Notes under the pieces: model-generated
Told to the model about the DNA's origin: nothing
The model's input: only the letters and a program-made list of their open reading frames with translations
The model's database searches: none
NCBI RefSeq assembly: GCF_032854445.1
Contig: NC_088304.1
Coordinates: forward strand, 27,537,732-27,601,731
Reading direction: 5' to 3'
Source: Liolophura sinensis
Taxonomy: Eukaryota; Mollusca; Polyplacophora; Chitonida; Chitonidae
Length of the DNA stretch: 64,000 bases
Made by a program: the position numbers and the translations under genes
Part shown: positions 25,401 through 37,400 of the stretch, one piece after another
Position numbering within the stretch: the first letter of the stretch is position 1
Layout of the letters: every line of letters starts with the position of its first letter

Positions 25401-28400
25401 TGAGTTAACTGGAGTTACATGTACGTGAGTAAATTTTGGTGAGAGCTGGATTTCAGCTTGTGACTTCCCTGGTCAGCACCAAAACCAGCACATTAGCTAG
25501 AGCCAGTAGGGCAGCTAGAGATAGTTCCCCTTGCAAGTAAAATTACATGTACACACCATAAAAAGATCAAAAAACCTCACAAGAATTTAGACATTTCAAA
25601 CAGTAATTCATGGAATTCAGAACACCTCAACTGAAGGAACTGTGATATAAGAAAAGCCTGTGGAAGTGTTGTTATAATCACCTGTTCCTGAGCCACCTGC
25701 TCTATGTTCTTCATCTTCTCCTCAAAATACAACCTCTGAGATTCCAGTTGATTGGTTAGCAGATATGTGTACTGAGAAATTAAAGGAAGGTAAAAATAAA
25801 AGTTAAAAATTATGTCACATAATAGTAACAACATCTTTCAAAACTCAAAATGTAGATGTATGATATACTAAACGAAGATTTTAACACGTTTTCAATCTTT
25901 CAATTTCAAACAATCTCCCCGATAAAGATAAATAAAAAATTATTTACATTTACACTACATGTACATGTAATTAAATGTGTGACAGCCAATGGCAGAAAAG
26001 AATGTGAAATTTGGTGATCAATTCAACACATGTTGACAAAGAATTGCCTGACAGTACGTTTACAAACTGGGAACAGAATACAAACCAAATACGAACCAAA
26101 TACCACCATGCAAATAAAACATTTTTTCATACAACTATTTTGTGGAGAGGATTAGTATAACAATATTTGAGAACATTTAATAACTGAAGTATTGGATGGG
26201 AAAGTACTTGACATCTTTATATATATCACACAGTTGTGGCTTAACTTTTGAAGAAATTTTGAACCAAAAGATGGCAATGACAAATCTTGGTATCGCTTTC
26301 ACTGTCTGAATCAAGTGGATAACATACATGTACGCCTTAATTTATTTACTCTATTGGTGTTTTATGCCGTACTCAAGAATATTTCACTTATACGACGGTG
26401 ACTAGCATGGTGAGAGGAAACCAGGCAGAGTCTGGTAGAAACCTACGACCATCCGCAGGTTCTTGGCAGATGATCCCACATACAGCCGGAGACGAAGCCA
26501 GCATGTACACCTTTAATGACCTCTTTGTACATTTCACAGGTGAATTACCTCTAGTGTGAGGGAGGTGAGTTTCTCTTCCTGTACAAAGTTGCCACCTTCG
26601 TCCACCTGGACTAGTTTACCGTCAGTCTTGTTCTGTACCAGTCTGTGCACATAATTATCCCCGGTGTAGTCCCACACGCGGTTACTACCTAGCTGCATGG
26701 CATACGTGTGCTGTGTCTCCTGGAAATGCCTGAAAGAAAAAAACAAAACAAAAAAAAAACAGTGCATGTGCACCGACTTCCTATAAGGGAGAAGAAAGCA
26801 TAAAAATCATGCCAAAATTTACAAATATCGTCTTCAATATTTTTTGTGACTTTCTCTTTCAGGAGATACTCAGCATTGGAAAATCGTTTTGTATGGTGGG
26901 TATTTGGGACCACATCTTGGTATGCATCGTGTTTGCATAATGTTGTTCCAAATAAGCATGTAAATGCATGTCTAATAAATTTATTTGAATGCAAATTTGT
27001 TGTTTATATCCAAACACATACCTTTAATCTGAATGATGATAATATTTATGAATATATTAAAAACATAAATATGGTCAAAATCAAGGATGAACACATTTGC
27101 TAGCTGGAAAGACCAAATTCTAGCGTAAACAACTTTAATAAACACATGTGTTACATCTTTATTTATAACATTATCACACAAAGACAATATATACCATGAC
27201 ATACAACCTATACATGCCAAAAGGTGGTCACAAATACCAACCATACAAAAATCATTTACAACATATTATTTTCCTTTAAAGAAAACTCGAAAAAATATTG
27301 AAGAACACACTTACAACTAACTTTTCGCACTTTGTCATCAGAAATTGTGACATGTATCAGCTGACCATAACATCATCGTTGTGTACACAATTTGGAACAT
27401 AATTTTCTTATGTCGGTGGTTAAATTGACCATGGAGCTCTTTCACTAGGCAGTAACTGTTCCAACAGTTACACCCATAGTCTTATGCCTATTACTGCCAG
27501 CAGAACTCATCTATGTGTACATTACCACCCTTGTCCCACGGCAGTAGCTATGACGTAATGCAAGATCACTTGTTTAGGCATAAACTACGAGAAGTGGGAC
27601 CTTGGCTTCTGAAGTGGGTGTAATGCAGTATGTACCATACAGTAGATTATCCAATGACACTAACAACTAGTTTCTAGTCAACAAAATTCAGAAAAAAACA
27701 TGACATCAGCCAAGCAGAGTTGCAGGTCTTAAATCCAGTCTGTGTTCTTCAGCTTAGCTAGGACATACATGTTTGACATTCATGTGCATGCAAGCTGTAT
27801 ATCTATTATACATGTACATGTATTTTCATTGTGAGATTTCTAAATTCCTTCAAACGGCTTAAAACTATATAACCTTTATCTTGGTTTTCAAATCCGTCCT
27901 GAAGTTAGGGTCTTCAACTGGCCAGTACTGGTGTAAGTTTTGAAACTCGCCATTCTTCTCTCATTTAACCACAGCTTACTCATTATTAAAAATGCACCAA
28001 TTAAACGGGAGAGTGACCTCAGTGGAGGTAATTCAGTGTAGCCCAATAGTCAGTGATACCACAACCCATTCTCTTAACCATGAATCAAACTAAGCCAAAC
28101 TGAATGAGTAAAGACTGACCTGAAAGCATGCCTGGCCACATATCTGCCACATCCTACATGACCACAGATCAGACAGATCCACAGGCTCTGCAACATCAAT
28201 GACACATCATCACATTACATCACAGGTACTACTCATAGGTGTCAAAAAAAAGATGTCATATGATGGAAAATACAGTTCAAAGAATCAACAGAAGCAACCA
28301 AGTCTAATGTGCTGGCAGGTAATAAGGTGATAAAATATTTGTAAATGTTAAATTATTTATTTATTTGATTGGTGTTTTACTCCCTACTCATGAATGTTTC

Positions 28401-31400
28401 ACTTATACAGCGGCGGCCAGCATTATGGTCGGAGGAAAGCAGGCAGAGCCCAGGGGGAAACTCATGACCATCCAGCAGGTTGCTGCCAGATCTTCACGTG
28501 TTCGGCCGGAGAGGAAGCCAGCATGTGCTGGGCTTGAACTCACAGCGACCTCATTGGTGAGAGGCTCCTGGGTCATTACGCTGCGCTAGCGTGCTAAGCA
28601 ACTGAGCCACGGAGGCCATAATGTTAAATATACAGTATATATGCATGTTACAAATGTGCGTGTAGCTACATGTACAATCAACTTAATTAGTAGACAGTTG
28701 CTTTGTGACAGAGGGACCCAAATTAAAAGGTCTTGTAATATGGATGGAAAACACTGGAGTGCATCTCGTCATGTATCTGACAAGCCTTTCACGTTAAAAC
28801 CTCAGTGGAAGCTGTATTAAAGTATACCTATCTCAGAGGTTAATAGCTGATTCAGACTGGATGCGCTGACAACAGCCTGAGCTTTACACGGAACTTAAAA
28901 ACACTGAAAATGGTGAATATTTGCAGAAATGCTTTTTACGTATCTGCCCTTAAACATTTGTTAGTACCTCTTGTGATCCACATTCTATGCACCTGTTGTC
29001 AGCCACTTCTTCTGGTGTCTGACAATAACGACACACAGGGCAACTGAAATGAACAAAGCCGTTACAAATACATGTTCTACTGGTCAGGCACATACATGTG
29101 CAGTACTGTCCAATCCAAATGAAATACCCTATGCAGATCATACGGCCATTATGGGCAGACAAGCACAGGTGTTGGAACCATCCCGGTCGCATCTTATGCA
29201 GATCTTGGTCAGCTCGTACATGTAGTCTCGCTTGGACCATTTTACGGCACTTTGTCTAGACGCTAGCTATAAACATGACACGATCTATCTTCTGTCTGCT
29301 TACCTGGTAAAGCAGGTGTGGTGACAAAAAAGAATTAGTGAATGGTTTATCATTAGCCTAATTCTTACTCATTCAAACAAGTGAAAAGGTGATTCATCCC
29401 AATCCGTGACATTTTGCCTTCCAGTTTCTCGACGAAGTTTATTAGCGTCAGTGAAAATGTAAAATCGTAACTGGATAACCGGAGATAATGTAAGTTCACG
29501 CCAAAAATGTGTGCTAATAATATAAATTAACCGTTCATGGGATGTATATTATCAAGTGTAAGTTCTGCTATAAATAAACACAAAATTTAGCACTTAAATT
29601 GACTTCCTTAAAAAATTTTGCATACAAGAAAAGTGTATATGAAGGTTATGGTTTTTCCATAATGGCTTCACACAGACACCACGATTTTAACACCTGTTCT
29701 TACCTGGTGTCTCCTCATTGTGACAGACAGGTTATGTGGAAGGAGTGGTTACAAAGGATTGTCACCATGCCATCAATAGCTTCACACAGACACCACGATT
29801 TTAACACCTGTGCTTACCTGGTGTCTCCCCACTGTGACAGACAGGCCATGTGGAAGGAGTGGTTACACAGGATTGTCAGGATGCCATCAATGCCTTCACA
29901 CAGACACCACGATTTTAACACCTGTGCTTACCTGGTGTCTCCCCATTGTGACAGACAGGCTATGTGGAAGGAGTGGTTACAAAGGATTGTCACCATGCCA
30001 TCAATAGCTTCACACAGACACCACGATTTTAACACCTGTGCTTACCTGGTGTCTCCCCACTGTGACAGACAGGCTATGTGGAAGGAGTGGTTACAAAGGA
30101 TTGTCAGGATGCCATCAATGCCTTCACACAGACACCACGATTTTAACAGCTGTGCTTACCTGGTGTCTCCCCATTGTGACAGACAAGCTATGTGGAAGTA
30201 GTGGTTACAAAGGATTGTCAGGATGCCATCAATAGCTTCACACAGACACCACGATTTTAACACCTGTTCTTACCTGGTGTCTCCTCATTGTGACAGACAG
30301 GCTATGTGGAAGGAGTGGTTACAAAGGATTGTCACCATGCCATCAATAGCTTCACACAGACACCACGATTTTAACACCTGTGCTTACCTGGTGTCTCCCC
30401 ACTGTGACAGACAGGCCATGTGGAAGGAGTGGTTACACAGGATTGTCAGGATGCCATCAATGCCTTCACACAGACACCACGATTTTAACACCTGTGCTTA
30501 CCTGGTGTCTCCCCATTGTGACAGACAGGCTATGTGGAAGGAGTGGTTACAAAGGATTGTCACCATGCCATCAATAGCTTCACACAGACACCACGATTTT
30601 AACACCTGTGCTTACCTGGTGTCTCCCCACTGTGACAGACAGGCTATGTGGAAGGAGTGGTTACAAAGGACTGTCAGGATGCCATCAATGCCTTCACACA
30701 GACACCACGATTTTAACAGCTGTGCTTACCTGGTGTCTCCCCATTGTGACAGACAAGCTATGTGGAAGTAGTGGTTACAAAGGATTGTCAGGATGCCATC
30801 AATGGCTTCACACAGACACCACGATTTTAACACCTGTGCTTACCTGGTGTCTCCCCACTGTGACAGACAGGCTATGTGGAAGGAGTGGTTACACAGGATT
30901 GTCAGGATGCCATCAATAGCTTCACACAGACACCACGATTTTAACACCTGTGCTTACCTGGTGTCTCCCCACTGTGACAGACAGGATATGTGGAAGGAGT
31001 GGTTACACACGATTGTCAAGATGCCATCAATGGCTTCACACAGACACCACGATTTTGACACCTGTGCTTAACTGGTGTCTCCCCATTGTGACAGACAAGC
31101 TATGTGGAAGGAGTGGTTACAAAGGATTATCAGGATGCCATCAATGCCTTCACACAGACACCACAATTTTAACACCTGTGCTTACCTGGTGTCTCCCCAC
31201 TGTGACAGACAGGATATGTGGAAGGAGTGGTTACACAGGATGGTCACGATGCCATCAATAGCTTCACACAGACACCACGATTTTAACACCTGTGCTTACC
31301 TGGTGTCTCCCCATTGTGACAGACAGGCTATGTGGAAGGAGTGGTTACAAAGGATTGTCAGGATGCCATCAATGGCTTCACACAGACACCACGAATTTTA

Positions 31401-34400
31401 AACACCTGTGCTTACCTGTGTCTCCCCACTGTGACAGACAGGCTATGTGGAAGGAGTGGTTACAAAGGATTGTCAGGATGCCATCAAGCCTTCACACAGA
31501 CACCACGATTTTAACAGCTGTGCTTACCTGGTGTCTCCCCATTGTGACAGACAAGCTATGTGGAAGTAGTGGTTACAAAGGATTGTCAGGATGCCATCAA
31601 TGGCTTCACACAGACACCACGATTTTAACACCTGTGCTTACCTGGTGTCTCCCCACTGTGACAGACAGGCTATGTGGAAGGAGTGGTTACACAGGATTGT
31701 CAGGATGCCATCAATAGCTTCACACAGACACCACGATTTTAACACCTGTGCTTACCTGGTGTCTCCCATTGTGACAGACAGGATATGTGGAAGGAGTGGT
31801 TACACAAGATTGTCAGGATGCCATCAATAGCTTCATCCTGAAATGAAACCACAGGAGTACTTGTATGAAATAGTGGACACTTACATCATTTGTTACAAAT
31901 TTGCAACAAGAATAAATGTATGTACTATACATGTGCAGACATTTGATGTGTCATAAACCTTGTAACAAATAACTAGAATAACTAAAGAAAGTGCTGAAAC
32001 TTCATTATAACAACAGAAAATCAATGTTGTATATTATTCTTAGTACAAGCTAAGTACCTCACTCGATCAACTGTTTACTTATCCATATATGGAATAACAG
32101 TAAACAACATTAACTGAATGAAAGCATCCAGGGAAATATTCTTAAACTCTTCTGGTTTCTCACTGAGAGTGTGAGTGTCAAGTTCAAGTTTCTCCTGTCA
32201 AACTATCAAAAAACTTTTACAATTTGATAAAATACTTTTTCATATCACTGTAATGTATAGTTTGATCAGGGGAGATAACTACCACAAAAGGGAGATAATC
32301 ACACTTACCATCCTTTCCAGGCATACTGGACAGTTAGGCAGCTCAGTAAGCCCTGGTACTGGTAGACAAGCTCCCTGTGAAACAAAAAACAGTCAAACAA
32401 TTCAGGCTGTACTCTTTTACTATTGAACACATCTAACCACAAACAACTGTTTTATCCCCAGGTTTTGTGTATCAGAAACAATAAATTCTAAACATAAAAC
32501 AGTTGACCACAAAATGTAATATTATTATCATTGGTGTGTAATATTTTATTACTGTGTGTATGTATATATAATGTTAACATTTACCTCCCCTGCTTTGACT
32601 GACTCGACTTTGGCCACATAGACTAGATGACACACATAGTCCCTCTATTGAGTTGAAGGGAATGCCATTGTAGTTACTGTAAAACTCATCTGCAAGTGTC
32701 TGCCAAAACAGAAGAAAACCCTCACTTTATTAAATCATGGGTACATACTGAAAATCCTCAACTGATTCGACCAACATTATCCACAGAACACTTTTACCTA
32801 CCAAATATTGTCAATATGAATGACATTTAATGATGTTCTCAAGGATCAGATTTCATTTCTGTGATATCGGTCAAGTCAATGAGTGGAAGAAACTGGAGTG
32901 CCTGGAGTACAGCACATCCCTTTTGCCAGATACCCAGCAAATCTTCTGGCTTGTTTATTTATTTGACTGATTAGTGTTTTACACCGTACTCAAGAATACG
33001 ATCAGTGAGGAAGCCAGCATGGACTGGGCTTAAGCTCACAGGAACTGCACTGGTGGGAGAATTCTGTGCCATTGTGCTGCACTAGCACTGTGGACCACTT
33101 GGCCACAGAGACCTTTCTTATCACTTAAAGCCATAGCCAAATCATGTATGGTTTACGGATACATTATACAACACATTACTGTACAGCACATACATTTTCA
33201 TCTTTTTCCGTCACTTAGACCAAATGTTTGTCAAAGAACATGAGGGGAAGTTTGTCAGAAACTTTCCAAAGGTCACTCATATACATCCACACATACATGT
33301 ACAACTAACCATACATCATACAAACAAACAATTCCCGGCTGTGGAGTTAACCAACATCACACAAATAAAAGAAAATGCCAACGAAAGCCATAGCAATGGA
33401 TGTATAATCTATCAGTCTTGATGTCCTACCTGATTTCTAAATTTGATGAGGAGCATGTACTGGTTGGGACTGGAGTCTCGGATGATCCGCATGAACTCCA
33501 CACCAGAGCTAAAAGCACAAAACTTCAGTCAGTGTATACAATGAAAGTATGTAACAATTGCACAGTGACAACAATTTTTTCAGGCACGTTGTATTCTCAT
33601 CGTTCATGATTATCATCCCTTGACAGGGTAAATAAGTTTGAAAAGTCACAGCTAAGATTACTAAAAGTAGCAGTAGAGAATGGTATAATATATTTACTTA
33701 TTTGACTGATGTTGTTTATGCCTTACTCAAGAATACTCAAGAACTTGAGGGATAGTTGTGGGTTTCTCCTGGGCTCTTTCCTGTTTCCTCCTACCATAAT
33801 GCTGGAGTTGGAAAATATTTTTTAGTATGGCCTAAAATTCCTATCAAATAAAAAAAATGAATACACCAAACAAAATGAGCAATAGTGTACTCACTGTACA
33901 GCAGCTGTGAACTGCAGGACATCATGGATAGTGAAAGCTGCAGGGACTGTCAGGATGCACACCATCTCACTACGCGGGATGTCCTCGTTCAGCGGAGTCA
34001 GTTGACTGAGAAACAGACAAACATGCTTCATCACACTTTTAGAAGGACAGATTTTTTTATTTTCACAAAGCCAGAACGTTTAAAAGTGTTGTTTTTCCAG
34101 CGGATTAAATATTTTTGTAATGTCGAAGGAGCGTATAAAAATTACAAAAGCAAAATTGAAAATCATCTGGTTTCTCAGAAAGGTGGACAATTCCAGCAAT
34201 TTTCCCTGTTAAAGACTGATTTACATGATCAGAACGCCTTGAAAACTAGAAATTTTAAAAACATCAAAATCAGACAAAGCTGGATTTTCAGTTTTAATTC
34301 TCTTCCATTTTTAAAGTTATTCAGAGTCAGCTAACCATAAAACACAGAATAAAGTTACTGTCACATTGTATACAAAATCCCAGAACACAGAGCACCATTG

Positions 34401-37400
34401 GTTATCAGAGTCGTGATCAAATGCCATTAATGTTTTAAGCTCATAAGGAATTGTTAATCCATTATCCTAAGGCTTCATTAACATAGAGTCACAGGCTCAC
34501 TACAGCCAAATCACTGGCAGGTAACAGGCTTGACACAGGCAGACCACAGACAGGCTGCAGACCCATTAAAGCCAAACCACTGGCAGGTTACAGGCTTGAC
34601 ACAGGCAGATCATTGGCAGGCTACAGGCTCACTACAGGCAGACAACAGACAAGCTACAGGCTTGACACAGGCAGACCACTGACAGGCTACAGGCTCACTA
34701 CAGCCAAATCACTGGCAGGTTACAGGCTTGACATAGGCAGACCACTGACAGGCTACAGACTCATTACAGTCAAACCACTGGCAGGTTACAGGCTTGACAC
34801 AGGCAGATCATTGGCAGGCTACAGGCTCACTACAGGCAGACAACTGACAAGCTACAGGCCTGCCACAGGCAGACCACTGACAGACTACAGTCTCACTACA
34901 GGCACTGGTAGACTATTGAGTCATGACAGCCAAATCACTGGCAGGTTACAGGCTAGACACAGGCAGACCACTGACAGGCTACAGGCTCACTACAGGCACA
35001 CAACTGACAAGCTACAGGCTAACTACAGGCAAATCACTGGCACACTATTGAGTCATGACAGCAGGCAGGTCACAGGCTTGATACAGGCAGACAACTGACA
35101 GGCTACAGACTCACTACAGCCAAACCACTGGCAGGTTACAGGCTTGACACAGGCAGACAACTGATAGGCCACAGACTCACTACAGCCAAACCACTGGAAG
35201 GTTAGATGCTTCACACATGCAGATCACTGACAGGCTACAGGCTCACTACAGGCAAATCACTGGCAGACTATTGAGTCATGGCAGCCAAACCACTTGCAGG
35301 TTTAAGGTTCACTACAGGCAAATCACGGACAGGCTACAGACTAACTACAGCCAAACCACTGGCAGGTTACAGGCTCACTACAGGCAAATCACTGGCAGAC
35401 TTATGACTCACTACAGCCAACCACTGGCAGGTCAGAGGCTTGATACAGGTAGACCACTGACAGGCTATACACTGACTACAGCCAACCACTGGCAGTTCAC
35501 AGGCTTGATACAGGCACACCACTGACAGGCTATACACTGACTACAGCCAACCACTGGCAGGTTAGCTTGAAACAGGTAAACCACTGACAGGCCATACACT
35601 GACTACTGCCAACCACTTGCAGGTCACAGGCTTGGTACAGGCAAACCACTGACAGGCTGTACACTGACTACAGTCAACCACTGGCAGGTCACAGGTTTGA
35701 TACGGGTAGACCACTGACAGGCTATACACTGACTAGAGCCAACCGCTGGCAGGTCACAGGCTTGGCACAGGCAGACCACTGACAGGCTATACACTGACTA
35801 CAGCCACACCACTGGCAGGTCACAGGTTTGATAAGGACAGACCACTGACAGGCTATACAATGACTACAGCCAACCACTGGCAGGTCACAGGCTTGGTACA
35901 GGCAGACCACTGACAGGCTATACACTTACTACAGCCAACCGCTGGCAGGTCACATGTTTGATACAGGCAAACCACTGACAGCTTACTGCAACCAAACCAG
36001 TTGCATGCCTCATGCATGCGGTTGAGATACGTGTACATGTATGAAATGACAGTTCACTGACTAGGTTGCACTGTAAGTAAACAGCTTACTTGTCCTTGTA
36101 GATATGAAGCAGACCTTTGGTGACCTCAACCATGGGATTGCCGGAAAAGAAGTATATTGTGCCCGGGCCTTTTGGCAAAGGGCTGTGACTCTGGGGACGT
36201 TTAATCCCCGAACCAGGGTGCATAGATGCATGGGAATCATCAGGAAACATGGGAGAGTAGCCAACTTCCACGGAACCACCCCTTGTCTGTGACTGAGACT
36301 TCCTGGCTGTGACACGATCAGCAGACCTCGAGCGCTTGGGTCTTGTGAAAGTTGATTGTGGCCTTGTAGAAACTTCTTCTGCAGTGTTAGAAGCTGCACT
36401 GTTGGTGTTGAAGTCTCGAACCTGTTGACTGTCCTCAGTAGATATGCTGGACACAACAGATGCGTAGGATGAGTCAGATTTCCCACCTGTCCCACATTTG
36501 ACAAGCTGAACAGTTTTTTCATCTGTGTCTGGCCCTTAAAATAGTCAAACAGAAAAGATATATTACTGTTTAGTATCAACTCCTACAAAAGGAGAAGATA
36601 TATTCAGAGAAAAATTAAAATGCATTAGCCATTGTTCTCATAGGCTAATTAACCGGATTCAAAAAAGCATGTAGTTATAATCTATAAGAAAATGTTACGA
36701 GAGGTTTCACTGTTGTTTAGCTTTAAAACCTTTATCATAGAGAGTGTAGAAAGGTCTATAACAGGTGGAAGGATCCCTTATACTACCAGATACTAGGTAA
36801 ATGTAACAACTGTATATAATCTGGAACTTGAGCATCTTTGCTGAACCAGGCTTAAGTATTCTTAATGTACTAATGATTTTGCCTTCATCACAGCACAACC
36901 TTTTCTCGAACACTTACATGCTTTACTATATGCCTGCCACCCATCCCACTACCCCTTCTCCATACACAATGTCTATGAGCTATCCATATAAGTACCTTCA
37001 TTGACTATTGTCTCAATTGTGACATCTTGCATCTTCCTTTGTCCTATGTACTTGTCCAGGTTTTGTGTTTCTGAGGGAACATCGTCTGGTCCAAATCTTT
37101 GATTACGGGAGCCTGCTTCATGCTTCTTCTCTGATGTCATGATGAATTTTGGTGCTGGGAAAAAATACACATAAAATAATGGTATATCGGTATTGTGACC
37201 ACCTATCACACTGTAATGTTTCTAAAGATGAATGTGCATAAACTAATGATACAATAAATTTCGGGTTTTTTTAAGAATATGTACAGAGGGATTTGTTAAA
37301 ATGAGATTGCTGTCACGTAGTAGAATGACGTCAATTTATTCCAGAATTCTCCTTAGTGACAAATAATAGAACATAGACCAACAGCGGCAACACATGTAAA

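Noticed and set aside
29659-31720. Internal array copies as alternative RING micro-exons
   Set aside because: The only AG before each copy (GTGTGAAG) lacks a pyrimidine tract, would put the exon out of frame, and the intervening intron would be about 37 nt.
29599-31830. Long plus-strand open frames encoding 38-residue repeats ([20 protein letters not shown] type)
   Set aside because: They are the antisense of the BRAP exon 8 array. The 114-bp period is a multiple of three, so one open frame is copied along.
33885-34334. 149-codon plus-strand frame overlapping BRAP exon 4
   Set aside because: The first part is antisense to a proven exon and the rest is AT-rich intron. It has no recognisable domain.
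34613-35525. Plus-strand frames with [12 protein letters not shown]-type repeats
   Set aside because: By-product of the 65-bp intronic array, with no conserved domain and a different frame in each part.
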